A stretch of 64,000 nt of DNA from Bradyrhizobium erythrophlei (GTDB lineage Bacteria; Pseudomonadota; Alphaproteobacteria; Rhizobiales; Xanthobacteraceae): NCBI RefSeq assembly GCF_900129505.1, contig NZ_LT670818.1, positions 5,117,001 to 5,181,000 on the forward strand, read 5' to 3'. Under the pieces are notes generated by a model. It saw only the letters and a program-made list of their open reading frames with translations. It searched no databases and was not told the origin of the DNA. The position numbers and the translations under genes are program-made. This document shows, piece by piece, positions 26,857-36,742 of the stretch (the stretch's first letter is position 1; each line of letters starts with the position of its first letter).

Positions 26857-27104
26857 AAACGGATCAGTCGCTAACTGATTAGAGAATTGCACAAACGGAA
26901 TCGGTTAGCTTACTGATAAGCGAATATGCAAAACGGAGTCAGTGATCGACCAATAAGCAAATCATACAAATGGAGTCAGTCGAATCGCTGATAAGCTTTC
27001 ATACGAAACGGAGTCAGTCGGTGCACTGATAAGCAAAGTCGCGAAATGGAGTCAGTCGCAGACTGCTAAGCAAATACGTCAAAGCTTATCAGTTGTTGAA
27101 TGAG
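26857..27104. repeat. Degenerate tandem array with ~37-bp period
   Basis: Seven unit starts at 26857, 26893, 26931, 26968, 27006, 27044 and 27081, spaced 36-38 bp. Each unit has a conserved head, AAA(C/T)GGAGTCAGTCG or close to it, a variable 3-6 bp, a second block, CTGATAAGC(A/G)AA, then about six variable bases. The final partial unit carries GCTTATCAG, the inverse of the second block. The period is about 3.5 helical turns and not a multiple of three. It may be a protein-binding array. Confidence 0.75.
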
Positions 27105-27485
27105 CGCTTCTGGGCGCAAGGCGGCCTCAACTGCATCGCTATGCTCGCCCAACTCCGATACCATCAGCTTAGGCATCCGCGTCCTGGCGGCTCGTCGGGA
27201 AACTGTCCAATGATGGGCTCCTAGCGTTTTCCGATCGAGTCTAAATTGTGGCGCCACCGGCCGGTTTGAGGACAGCGCATGAAAAGCATCGTCGTAATCG
27301 GAACGGTTCTAGCTTAGTATGCTGCAATCAATGCCCAGGAGCAGCCATCGCGATAACCTTCACGTCGATGGCTGTCGCATTGGAGAACTAGGGCGGCAAA
27401 TATCCAGACAAACCCGACGGCTCAGTCGACGTCGTCGAGGCGATGTATTAGAATTGTTGCTCCTGCTCATTTGAAGACGCCGAAA
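27105..27485. other. Spacer with a decayed leader-like ORF
   Basis: No intact gene. At 27278 an ATG opens MKSIVVIGTVLA and then stops; the following sequence reads on in broken frames. This looks like the signal-peptide start of a lost exported protein. Confidence 0.3.
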
Positions 27486-28925
27486 ATGGCTCCCTCGCGC
27501 GCCCGTGTCCGTTTTGCGGTTGCAGCACTTTCGGCTGTCGGCGCGTTTCATGCCGTCGGGCATGCCGCGTCGCCGGTGCCCGACAGAGTGTCTCTCAGCG
27601 ACTCGACGATTACGTGGAGTACCGTCAAGTACGCGACCAATGCGGAGAACGGATTCGTCAACGGGTCGCTCGACAAGAAGACCATCGTCGATCGCACGTT
27701 CAAGGCCCACGTGCTTGAGAACCGTTATCTGAAGGTAACGCTCCTGCCCGAATTTGGCGGGCGCATTCTTTCCATTATTTACAAGCCGACCGGCCACGAA
27801 CAGCTTTATCGCACAGAAGTAGGCGTGCCTTACGGGATCAAGGGCGGCACTTTTTATTACGACTGGCTGATGGTGTATGGCGGCATCTTCCCGACGTTCC
27901 CGGATGCCGAGCACGGCAAGACGTGGTTAAAGCCGTGGGAGTTTAAGGTGGTAAAGGAGACCGGCGGTGAAGTGACGGTATCGATGTCCCTTAAGGACGA
28001 TTTCGAGTATTCCGCGGCACCGGGGAAGTTTAGGAGGGGCTCAACGGGCATCGAGGCGACTTACTATGTCACGCTGAAAGCCGATCGCGCCGCGCTTGAT
28101 ACGCGTGTGGTGCTGAAAAATCCGCAACCCAAGACGATCACATACGAGTACTGGACGTGCGCGACGCTCGCGCCGGGATCGGACCCGAAAAATCCCAAAG
28201 CCACCGGCGGCGCCGAGATCATCGCGCCGATCCAAGCCTATAGCACGCCCGACTGGTCGGCCAGTCTGTCCGACGGCGACAAGAAGGAGGGCATAGGCAA
28301 GAGCCGTTTCGAAAAACTGCGCTACTTCAAGAATTGGCCGACGATGGGTATCGCCTACGCGGCGCCCAATATGCAGGCCGGCAATTTCTGGGGCGTGATC
28401 AATCACGACAACGAAGAGGGGATCATCCGCATCGCCGACAATACGGTCACACCGGGCCTGAAAATGTGGACGTGGGGATTTCCGTCGTTTACGAACGAAA
28501 CCGACGCACGCAAAGACCCGAACCCACAGCGGCCTTACGTCGAATTATGGGCGGGCGTGTCGGACGAGTTTTTCCACAGCGCTAAATTTCCCGCACTGGG
28601 CGAAGTATCGATTCCGGAAACCTACAGCCCGACAGTCGGCATGAGCAACGTGACGCATGCAAACGAGAACATCCTGATCAATCTTTCGGCCGAGGCGTCC
28701 GGCGTGAATCTTCAGTTATTCAGTAGCGAACCGGCCACGCCGTTGCGCGTAATGTTGAAACGCGGCGACACCATATTGTTTAATGAAGGCGTGAAAGCCG
28801 ACCCAAAAAACGGAAATCGCATTTCCGCGATAATTCCTGCCGGCGGCAACGGCGAACAGGTACAGCTGATAATCACGACTGCGGAAGGTAAGGAGCTGAT
28901 CGCGGCCGAGACAAAAGTAAAATAA
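27486..28925 (+). CDS. Exported DUF5107-domain protein
   Basis: About 479 residues. A signal peptide (FAVAALSAVGAFHAVGHAAS) precedes a domain with YLKVTLLPEFGGRILSIIYKPTGHEQLYR, the DUF5107 signature, which resembles the aldose-epimerase/beta-sandwich fold seen in carbohydrate-active proteins. Later segments include FYYDWLMVYGGIFPTFPDAEHGK, EYWTCATLAPGSD and PQRPYVELWAGVSDEFF. A small C-terminal beta domain closes the protein. The ATG at 27486 is chosen; an in-frame TTG at 27471 is possible. Homologues I know of are mainly in Bacteroidetes and Acidobacteria-like genomes, so acquisition by transfer is plausible. Confidence 0.75.
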   Translation: MAPSRARVRFAVAALSAVGAFHAVGHAASPVPDRVSLSDSTITWSTVKYATNAENGFVNGSLDKKTIVDRTFKAHVLENRYLKVTLLPEFGGRILSIIYKPTGHEQLYRTEVGVPYGIKGGTFYYDWLMVYGGIFPTFPDAEHGKTWLKPWEFKVVKETGGEVTVSMSLKDDFEYSAAPGKFRRGSTGIEATYYVTLKADRAALDTRVVLKNPQPKTITYEYWTCATLAPGSDPKNPKATGGAEIIAPIQAYSTPDWSASLSDGDKKEGIGKSRFEKLRYFKNWPTMGIAYAAPNMQAGNFWGVINHDNEEGIIRIADNTVTPGLKMWTWGFPSFTNETDARKDPNPQRPYVELWAGVSDEFFHSAKFPALGEVSIPETYSPTVGMSNVTHANENILINLSAEASGVNLQLFSSEPATPLRVMLKRGDTILFNEGVKADPKNGNRISAIIPAGGNGEQVQLIITTAEGKELIAAETKVK

Positions 28926-28999
28926 ACTCCTGCCGGCACCCGTTTGCGGTGAACCGACGAATGAAAAGCAGCGCTGATCTGCAAAAAACAGGAAACTCA

Positions 29000-29108
29000 A
29001 GTGCTGTGCATCTGCTACTTGGCCACACCAAGCTGGAGAACTCTGTTCGCTATCTCGGGGATCGAAGTGGATGATACTCTGTCGATCTCAGGACAGCTCG
29101 AACCGTGA
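29000..29108 (+). pseudogene. Tyrosine recombinase C-terminal stub
   Basis: The reading SAVHLLLGHTKLENSVRYLG continues, after one extra base, as IEVDDTLSISGQLEP and a stop. This is the end of a phage/island-type integrase, with the HxxLxH-like LLLGHTKL region and the catalytic Tyr in VRYLG. The rest of the gene is absent. It is a trace of an old integrative element. Confidence 0.75.
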
Positions 29109-29211
29109 GCACAGCACGAGGGTCACTCTTGCGCGTGTGAGCTTGCGATGGATACGAACGGCCGCTTCCGCGCAAAGCGGCCGTTCATCAACGAACTGGC
29201 TGAAGCGCTGA

Positions 29212-29826
29212 TCATCGTGTTCCGGACCGACAATGGTTCTGGTTGTCATGAGAGCGCCTGCCGTGATCCGATACCGATCCGGCGCGCCGTCCAAAGACTG
29301 GAATCATTCTGGCCAGCATGGTGTCCCGAAGCACAAAATGGTGGAAAAGCGCCGCCGTCACGTGGAGAGAAATCAGCGCTAGAAGCGACCAAACAAAGAA
29401 AACATGAACGTGGTATGTCATCGCGCTGACCGGATGTCCGATGGAAAAGCTAGAGCCGAGACGATCGATGTTCGGCAGCCTAGGAACGGCAGTGCATCCC
29501 ACCTCTGACGCGACGATCCAGCCGGTCAGTGGCGTCAGCAACATCAAGGCGTAGAGCGTCCAATGCATGGACTCTGCGACGACCGTAGAAATGCGAGAGC
29601 CGCCGCTCTCCACCTCGGGCCATGGCAACAGCGTCCGCAGGAAGAGCCTGACAACCACAAGACCCAGCACGGTGAGGCCGGCGTAGGCGTGCGCGACGAA
29701 TGCCTCCTGGCGCGGACCATTCCCATAGCCGAAATACAGCGCTAGGATCATTGCCAAGGCTGCGGCCCAATGAGCGATGACCGAGGCGATATTGGGCCGT
29801 TTGAAGGGTTGGATCATCGGTATCAA
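29212..29826 (-). CDS. Cytochrome b561 family protein
   Basis: A 204-residue four-helix membrane protein. Haem-ligand candidates are the histidines in VIAHWAAAL (helix 1), FVAHAYAGL (helix 2), ESMHWTLYAL (helix 3) and ISLHVTAALFHHF (helix 4), the standard pattern of bacterial cytochrome b561. PLTGWIVAS follows helix 3. The C-terminus (from about residue 180) is Arg- and Ser-rich and may be new coding sequence read into a spacer. It is probably a superoxide- or quinone-linked electron carrier. No partner oxidase is adjacent. Confidence 0.82.
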   Translation of the reverse strand: MIPMIQPFKRPNIASVIAHWAAALAMILALYFGYGNGPRQEAFVAHAYAGLTVLGLVVVRLFLRTLLPWPEVESGGSRISTVVAESMHWTLYALMLLTPLTGWIVASEVGCTAVPRLPNIDRLGSSFSIGHPVSAMTYHVHVFFVWSLLALISLHVTAALFHHFVLRDTMLARMIPVFGRRAGSVSDHGRRSHDNQNHCRSGTR

Positions 29827-30357
29827 TGGGTATTTGGGGAGTGAATTGTGCAGCGATTATCGCGTGCGATTTGACAAAAGCGGCCTGCCATCGATCGCGC
29901 TGCCCCGCCCCAACCGAGACCCGGCCGCGACGGGTTAGTCCCGTACGCAGGCGGTCTTGTGGTCGAGATCGAACGGCTCTGGCGAATGTGCCGAGCGGCC
30001 GTCGCCTCACACTAGGTTGCCTCTTTTCCTTCAAGCTTCTGGGCGAGCCATCGACAGTCAGCAATATAGTGCGGCTTATCGATCGGAGTTTGCTTGAATT
30101 TGCTTGAATTTGCGCAAAAATTGCATGATTGAACTTCTCATTGGTCACGAGTTGACTAGGAGCCTCGCGACGGCGCAACGGAAGATTGCGGCCCGCCGAC
30201 GTAGTGCCAGGCGGATTCTTTCACTAAAGACAAGGCCCACGAACACCGCGCCAAGGTCCGTTCCTGGCACTTTTCGGACCTGACAGGCTCACCTGATCCG
30301 TTCTTGAGGGGCAAAGCAGACATCCCCGTTCCGTTACTGGCGATTCGAAGTCCGTGT
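29827..30357. other. Intergenic region
   Basis: No gene recognised. A direct repeat of TTTGCTTGAA occurs near 30088-30108, followed by TTTGCGCAAAAATTGC. The stretch probably contains the promoter of the cytochrome b561 gene. Confidence 0.3.
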
Positions 30358-30612
30358 TCAGTAGCGCTTGACGCCGGCGGTGTGATTTCGGCGATGCGGC
30401 CGTACCGACACACGTACTCCCCACGCGTCGCCGAGCGGTGCCTGCGAGGCCATTGTACCCGAAAATCCGCGGCCATCGTTCGAATAGATGGAGAAGGTCG
30501 GGTCCTGGGCTGCGGCCGCGGCGGGCTCTGAGATCGCGTCCCATGCCGAGGCGGGCGTCGCAAGGAGCGCGGAAAGAACGAGCGTCGCGCCCAAAAATTT
30601 GAAGCTGGTCAT
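30358..30612 (-). CDS. Small exported protein, function unknown
   Basis: 84 residues. A clear signal peptide (SFKFLGATLVLSALLATPASA) is followed by a short mature part of about 60 residues with no cysteine and an Arg-rich end. The start at 30612 gives the best leader. It looks like the short alphaproteobacterial exported proteins of the 'FLGATLVLSALLATPASAW' kind, for which no function is known. Confidence 0.55.
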   Translation of the reverse strand: MTSFKFLGATLVLSALLATPASAWDAISEPAAAAAQDPTFSIYSNDGRGFSGTMASQAPLGDAWGVRVSVRPHRRNHTAGVKRY

Positions 30613-31222
30613 GCCATCCGCCTTGTTACTGGCGCGCAACCCATGCGCGTGCTGTCCATTGACATGACTGACAGTTGGGCGTTGGCATTCCCCTCGCGCA
30701 GGGGTGGCGCAATCACGCTTCGGCGATCGGCGCGTGATGTCACACAGGATCGGAAGGTTTGCGCGACCCTTCAGGGGCCCCAGGAAGACCGCGCCATCGA
30801 CGAAGCGCAGCTCCGGCGTCGCAGGAGTAAGCCATGATTGGAAAACCGTCCGCGATGGTTACGATCATTTTGGTAGAGCTTGCTGCCTTGGGCGGCCTAG
30901 CGCCTTGCGGCGCAGGATAGGTACACGCTGAAATTGGGCGAGCTCGCGTTTTCTGATTTCAGAGGATCGTCGGCTCCCATGTCCATCGTCGCAACGCCAT
31001 CTGCCGAACCGTCATCCCATCAATTGATTAGACTGGGGCACTATTCCCCATCCCCATCTCCGCATGGTGCACCTGCGGAAAGAGACTAAGATCTTTATCG
31101 CCAAATCCACATTTCAACTTGGACCTTGGCGGTCGACCCGGTATGAACGGGCTACGTTTTCACCCGCACGCCCGGGTGAGGGCAATCGGGGAAGCCAATT
31201 CGCTAAACGAAGTAAGTATCTG
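30613..31222. other. Intergenic region
   Basis: No gene supported. A 25-30 codon reading at 30835 (MIGKPSAMVTIILVELAALGG) resembles a truncated lipoprotein-type leader and soon stops. Otherwise nothing was seen. Confidence 0.3.
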
Positions 31223-34200
31223 CTACGCCGTCACCGTGAATTGAAATACGGCCCCCCGCGGTTCATTGGCGCTCGCCCACAATCGTCCGCCGTGCGCTTC
31301 AATGATCGAGCGGCAGATCGACAAGCCCATCCCCAAGCCGCCGGGTTTGGTGGTGTAAAAGGACTCGAACAACCGTTCGACGCTCTCGGGTGTCAACCCC
31401 GGACCTGAATCCCGCACGGAGACGAGAACCCCAGGGTCGGCCTTTGCGGTGCAGATCTGCAATTCCCGCGGTCCCTCGCTCATTTCGCTTATCGCCTCGA
31501 TGGCGTTGATGAGCAAATTGAGAATCACTTGTTGCAGTTGAACACGATCTCCTTGAATCGCCGGCAGGCTCTCCGCAAGCTGAGTTTGAGCTGAAATCCC
31601 GTTCTTCTCAATTTCCCGGCTGGTCAATGCGATAACCTCCAGGATCACTTCGTTGATCTCCAAGCTATCCTTGTGCGGGGGCGCCTTTTTGACGAGGGCG
31701 CGGGTCCGGTCCATAACTTCACCGGCCCGAATGCCGCTCTCCATGATGAGTCCGAGCGCCTCCCGGACCTCCTCTAGATTTGGCGGATGGGCGCCGAGCC
31801 ACCGCATAGCGGCATCGGCGTAGGTGACTGCCGCCGCGATCGGTTGATTGATTTCGTGCGCAATCGAAGCCGATAATAGCCCCATCGTTGCGACGCGGTT
31901 CGCGTGCGCGAGCTCCATTTGCACTTCGCGGTATCGCCGCTCGCTCTCACGGGCTTCTGCTTCCGCCCGCTTACGCTCGGTCAGGTCGAGTACGAAACCG
32001 ACACCCTCATTCGGCCTTCCGTCGAACAGGGTTGCACCGACCAGCACCGGCACGCGACTCCCATCTTTCCGGAAATATTCTTTCTCATATGGTTGCGCAG
32101 TTCCACTCATCTCTAGCTGTGCTGCCCGAAGGTCGTCTGCGCCGCGCCATTCGGGAGGCGTCAAGTCCCTCCAGCTCAAACGGCCAGCGATAAGATCGCC
32201 GCGGTCATATCCTATGATGCGCAGATAAGCGTTGTTGGCATCAATGATCCGACCGTCGGCACACCACTTAAAGATGCCTATGATATCGATGTCGACCAGC
32301 CGTCTTATCTTCGCCTCGCGGTCCTGCAGATCATCATAGAGACGGATGTTCTCCAATGAGATCGCCGCCTCGGATGCTAAAAGTTTGAGGACGACGATCC
32401 GGTCGGGCGTGAAGACGTGCGGGGCCAAGTTGTTCTCAAGGTAAAGCACCCCAACCAGTCTGGTTTCCTTGAGCAGCGGCACGCAGAGAATTGAACGTGC
32501 GTGATGCCCTTGAATGTAATCGTCGGCGGAAAACTGTTTATCGCCTGCGGCATCGTGCAGAAGAACGCTCTCTTTCTTCCGAACGACGTAGTGGAGCACC
32601 GACAGTGGAAGATCCGCAGCGGTTACGCTCCCTTGCCGCGGACCGACTGCCACCGTATCGCTGCTTGTCGTGGCTTCCGCCTGTATTCGATGCTCGTCGT
32701 CTCGCGCAAGGATCAAGAGACCTCGCTCAGCACCCGCGTGCTCAACTGCTGTACGCATGAGCGTGTCGATCAGCTTCTCTAGGACGATCTCGCCCGATAT
32801 GGCTTGTGAGAGTTTTATTACGGTAGCAAGGTCCAAATGCTCGGCGGGTGTCAGGATCGTGCTCGTCGAATCGGGCAGGGGCTTCTTATCTCTGAGGTGC
32901 GGATACAGCATGTCGAGTTGCCGTACCTTGCCATCGGCCCCCCATTGCAGATAGCAGTCGCGGGCGTCCCGCAAATACGTGTCTGCAATTTTGTCGAAGC
33001 CACGTGCCTTGTAGAAGCGGGACGCGAGTTCGTTGGCGAGCGCCTCATTGTGGACAAAGCCGTTTGCTCGCGCCGAACGGATGGCCTGCTCGTAGAGCCG
33101 CTCGGCATCGAGCTCGCGGCCTTCGATCCGAGCGATCTCCGCACCCACCAATGCGGCACGGTTTTCGAAATTCTCCGGACAATTCTCCTCCCACACCTGG
33201 AGCTGCCTATAGTGATTTGCCAGAGCTTCAAAATGCTGCTGTCTCCGGTCGAAAGATGCGGGATCCCAGCATGCCGCGTGAGAAAGCGCGCTATAGAAGT
33301 GAAATTCTGCCGTTTCGAATTGTGATGGTGATGTCCAAAGCAGCCGTTTCGCCCTCAATGAGGCATCGAGGGCCGAAGCATAATCTCCGGCAAAGAAGCG
33401 GGCTTGTAGTTTTCGGATCAAATACCAGCACTCAGCCTCCGCCACAACCAGACCACTTGAAAGATGTTGTTCAAAATGAAACTCATCGAATTGCTCATCG
33501 TTGAAAACGCCGAATTTCGCGGTCAACCCGCGGAGGCTCAGGATTAGTCTGAGCTGGGCCGTGATGTCGTCGACAATGAGACCGAAGCCAAGCTTCCGGG
33601 CAAACTCGAGTCCCTTCTCGGCTTCATATTGCACCTCCGCGAGCTGATCTCCGGCCGCCAAAAGATTTGTGACTAGGTGGTTGCAGCTATAGGCCGCGAA
33701 GGTAAGGTCACCGATTTCGTTTGCGGCATCGAATGCGCGACGCACCAGATTACGGCCGGCCTGGACATGTCTCGCCCAGGGGATGACCATATTTCCAAAA
33801 CACATATAGGTTCGAGCCTGAAAGCGCTTCAATCCATGTTTTTCGACCAACTCATAGCCGAGTCGGCCGAAACGGAAGCCATCCTGATAGTTGTTGAATC
33901 GCGGTCCAGCAATGACGGCAAGCCATACATATGCAAAACATGACCCGTCGCTATTGCCGTGCTCGAGGCTGAGATTGACCATATGGCAAATGACAAGCGA
34001 AGATAGGTTTTCGTCGGTAAAATATGCCGCCGACATGACCTTTGTCAGAACATCCATCGTCGAGAGAGAGGCGGTGTCGCTCATTAAAGGGAGCTCGGTA
34101 AGGGCATCGATCGCGCGCCTTCCGAGCAGCGACCAGATCCGATCGTATTCCTGTAGCACGTCCTCGTATGTTGGGTGCGGCGACCATTCGACGCCTACAT

Positions 34201-36742
34201 GTCGCAGATAGTTAAGGCAGACTGCAACTGCGCGATCGCTCTGATCAAGTATCGTATACAGATCAACCTGCAGACACGTGATGATCGCTAGTTCGATCGT
34301 GTTTGCGGCGCGTGATGAAAGCATCGTCAAGCGATCCGCTGCCGCCGCCGACTGGCCAGAGAGAACCTCGCATTCGGCTCGGTCCAATTCCAAAGTGAAA
34401 ATGAGCTCGCGCCTGCGCTCCCAGGCATCGTGGGCCAACAATGCTCTGCCGGCAATGAGATATCCAAGCGCTGAGGTGTAGGCCGTGGATGCCTTGGCAC
34501 GCTTGCCTGCGATCAGGTTGAGCTCGGCCACATGCTCGCGTTCGTCTCGCGAAGTGATCATTGTTGCGCCGCGGTTGAGCTGATTGACAATATCGAAGAT
34601 CGCTTTCTCTCTCTGCTCTGGAGGGATATGCGTCACTAGCAGCCGCCCTATTTGAAGATGAGCTTCCGTGCGCGACGGTTTCGAGATTAGGGAATATGCT
34701 GCTTCCTGAACACGGTCATGTAGAAACTTGTAGGAAACTGTCGAGCGAAAGATGAGGCCCGCTTGGACCGCTTCCCAAAGCTTGTGGTGCATTTCCTCCT
34801 GCGTCTCCTGGTAAACCATCATAAGCAGGGCGAATTCCGCGTTGTTGCCCAAACAAGCGAGTTGCTGCAAGGCGTTCTGGGTTTCGACGGCTAGCCGGCT
34901 CAACTTTTCTACCATAAGGTCCACCACATTATGGGTGTAGCCCTTAGCGTGAATCTGAGCCAACTCCCAGGACCATCGAGAATCGCCATGATCGAAGTTG
35001 AGTAACCCCTCGTCGGCAAGCGAAGAAATAAACTGAATAGCGAAAAATGGATTGCCGTTAGTTTTTTCGTGGACCAATTGTGCCAACGGAGCCGCGCGCT
35101 CAGGCTCGCAGCGGAGAGTATCCCCAATGAGCTGTTCCAGGTCCTCACGGACCAGCGGTGTGAGGACGATCTCCTGCACTGCCGCTCCAGTTTTTCGAAT
35201 CGTTTCGAGCTTGCGCATCAGCGGATGGGTGGAATCGACTTCGTTGTCTCGATAGGCGCCAATTAACATCAGGTGCTGCACATCCGGCTGAGTCAGCAGG
35301 TCCTCGAGCAAATCGAGCGTTGCCGCGTCGAGCCACTGCAAGTCGTCGAGGAAGAGAGCAAGCGGATGCTCCGGTCGTGCGAATACGCTGATGAATCGCC
35401 GGAACACCACCTGGAAGCGGCGCTGCGCGTCCTGTGGCGGAAGAATAGGGACCGGCGGCTGTTCTCCTACGATGAGGTTCAGTTCAGGGACGAGACCGAC
35501 AATGAGCAGTGCGTTCGGGCCGAGTGCCTCTTGAAAAGCGTCGCGCCAGACGCGCAGCTCGGGTTCGCTCTTGCTTAGGAGGGAACGGACAAGGCTCTGA
35601 AACGCTTGGGCCAACGTGGCATATGGGATGTCACGCTTATACTGCTCGAACTTACCCGAGGCAAAAAGGCCGCGCGACGGAACAAGCACCTTGTGCAGCT
35701 CATTGACGACAGAGGACTTACCGATTCCGGAATAACCAGAGACGAGCACCAATTCCGGCCTGCCACTCGCTACGACGCGGTCGAAGGAGGCAAGCAGAGT
35801 CTCGGTTTCGGATGCTCGCCCATACAGTTTCTCGGGAATCAGTAGCCGGTCTGGCGTGTCGTGCTCGCCAAGCGGAAATTCGCCGATGTGGCACCGAGTT
35901 TCCCATTCGGCAAGGCAGCGTCGCAGATCACTCTCGACGCCGGCCGCCGTCTGGTAGCGTTCCTCAGCCGTCTTGGCGAGCAACTTCATGATGATTGCGG
36001 AGACGGGAGTCGGAACATTCTCTAACCGCTCGCTTGGCGGTGTCGGCTTTCTCGCGATATGGCAGTGAACCCATTCCATGGGATCGGAAGCCGTAAACGG
36101 AAGACCCCCAGTCAGCATTTGGTAAAGCGTGACTCCAAGTGAGTAGAGATCGCTCCGAGAATCGATCGAACGGTTCATCCGCCCGGTCTGTTCTGGCGCC
36201 ATGTAAGCGAGGGTTCCGGCGAGGAATTCGGGGAGATCGGCTGACTGGCGCTCGCGCGGAAGGCGCGAAGCGATACCAAACCCGGTCAGCCAAGTTTGGC
36301 CGGTCACGGAATTGACAAGGACATTGGTCGGCTTGATGTCCTTGTGAACGAGACCACCTTTATGTAATCGGCCAAGCGCGGCCGCTAAGGCGACCGCGAG
36401 GCGCAGGAATGTTTTAATCTCCATGCGCGGACCGATAAGGCGGTCAAGCGGCTCGCCCCCCGGGTCCTTAAGCATGAGTATAGTCTGCCCGCGCTCGCGC
36501 ACGAGCTCCAACGGTCGCGCCGCCCATGCATCGTCCAAATCGTCCTTAACCTCATATTCATGCGTGAGACGATTGAGGCTGCCGGGCGTCGGGTGCTCCG
36601 CGACCGGAAGCATTACCAGGACAGATTGCCGATCGCCATTGGCACAGGGGCGCCATCTTCTGCAGAAGAGGCGTTCGCCGTCCTCCCACAACACCTCGGA
36701 GCCAATATCGCCATTCCCGCTGAACCAAGAGGAAGGGTCCAT
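31223..36742 (-). CDS. Giant hybrid protein: kinase-like domain, AAA ATPase, GAF, PAS, histidine kinase
   Basis: An 1839-residue soluble signalling protein. Residues 1-285 form a Ser/Thr-kinase-like domain (HKDIKPTN at 133-140), but the VAIK Lys is not visible (SVLVMLP) and DFG is GFG at 154-156. From about 305 comes an AAA_16-type ATPase with P-loop GYSGIGKSS at 336-344 and Walker B LALFLDDLQWLD. A long helical TPR-like region follows, then GAF (~1330-1480) and PAS (~1500-1610). The histidine kinase has His1629 in SIAHEINQP, Asn1742/Asn1746 in the N-box, and DSGPG and GLGMGLS. No membrane helix is seen. A cognate regulator may be one of the FixJ-type proteins at 42-49 kb. Confidence 0.88.
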   Translation of the reverse strand: MDPSSWFSGNGDIGSEVLWEDGERLFCRRWRPCANGDRQSVLVMLPVAEHPTPGSLNRLTHEYEVKDDLDDAWAARPLELVRERGQTILMLKDPGGEPLDRLIGPRMEIKTFLRLAVALAAALGRLHKGGLVHKDIKPTNVLVNSVTGQTWLTGFGIASRLPRERQSADLPEFLAGTLAYMAPEQTGRMNRSIDSRSDLYSLGVTLYQMLTGGLPFTASDPMEWVHCHIARKPTPPSERLENVPTPVSAIIMKLLAKTAEERYQTAAGVESDLRRCLAEWETRCHIGEFPLGEHDTPDRLLIPEKLYGRASETETLLASFDRVVASGRPELVLVSGYSGIGKSSVVNELHKVLVPSRGLFASGKFEQYKRDIPYATLAQAFQSLVRSLLSKSEPELRVWRDAFQEALGPNALLIVGLVPELNLIVGEQPPVPILPPQDAQRRFQVVFRRFISVFARPEHPLALFLDDLQWLDAATLDLLEDLLTQPDVQHLMLIGAYRDNEVDSTHPLMRKLETIRKTGAAVQEIVLTPLVREDLEQLIGDTLRCEPERAAPLAQLVHEKTNGNPFFAIQFISSLADEGLLNFDHGDSRWSWELAQIHAKGYTHNVVDLMVEKLSRLAVETQNALQQLACLGNNAEFALLMMVYQETQEEMHHKLWEAVQAGLIFRSTVSYKFLHDRVQEAAYSLISKPSRTEAHLQIGRLLVTHIPPEQREKAIFDIVNQLNRGATMITSRDEREHVAELNLIAGKRAKASTAYTSALGYLIAGRALLAHDAWERRRELIFTLELDRAECEVLSGQSAAAADRLTMLSSRAANTIELAIITCLQVDLYTILDQSDRAVAVCLNYLRHVGVEWSPHPTYEDVLQEYDRIWSLLGRRAIDALTELPLMSDTASLSTMDVLTKVMSAAYFTDENLSSLVICHMVNLSLEHGNSDGSCFAYVWLAVIAGPRFNNYQDGFRFGRLGYELVEKHGLKRFQARTYMCFGNMVIPWARHVQAGRNLVRRAFDAANEIGDLTFAAYSCNHLVTNLLAAGDQLAEVQYEAEKGLEFARKLGFGLIVDDITAQLRLILSLRGLTAKFGVFNDEQFDEFHFEQHLSSGLVVAEAECWYLIRKLQARFFAGDYASALDASLRAKRLLWTSPSQFETAEFHFYSALSHAACWDPASFDRRQQHFEALANHYRQLQVWEENCPENFENRAALVGAEIARIEGRELDAERLYEQAIRSARANGFVHNEALANELASRFYKARGFDKIADTYLRDARDCYLQWGADGKVRQLDMLYPHLRDKKPLPDSTSTILTPAEHLDLATVIKLSQAISGEIVLEKLIDTLMRTAVEHAGAERGLLILARDDEHRIQAEATTSSDTVAVGPRQGSVTAADLPLSVLHYVVRKKESVLLHDAAGDKQFSADDYIQGHHARSILCVPLLKETRLVGVLYLENNLAPHVFTPDRIVVLKLLASEAAISLENIRLYDDLQDREAKIRRLVDIDIIGIFKWCADGRIIDANNAYLRIIGYDRGDLIAGRLSWRDLTPPEWRGADDLRAAQLEMSGTAQPYEKEYFRKDGSRVPVLVGATLFDGRPNEGVGFVLDLTERKRAEAEARESERRYREVQMELAHANRVATMGLLSASIAHEINQPIAAAVTYADAAMRWLGAHPPNLEEVREALGLIMESGIRAGEVMDRTRALVKKAPPHKDSLEINEVILEVIALTSREIEKNGISAQTQLAESLPAIQGDRVQLQQVILNLLINAIEAISEMSEGPRELQICTAKADPGVLVSVRDSGPGLTPESVERLFESFYTTKPGGLGMGLSICRSIIEAHGGRLWASANEPRGAVFQFTVTA

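Noticed and set aside
26857..27104. CRISPR array
   Set aside because: Unit conservation is too low, the spacers are a few bases only, and no cas gene is near.
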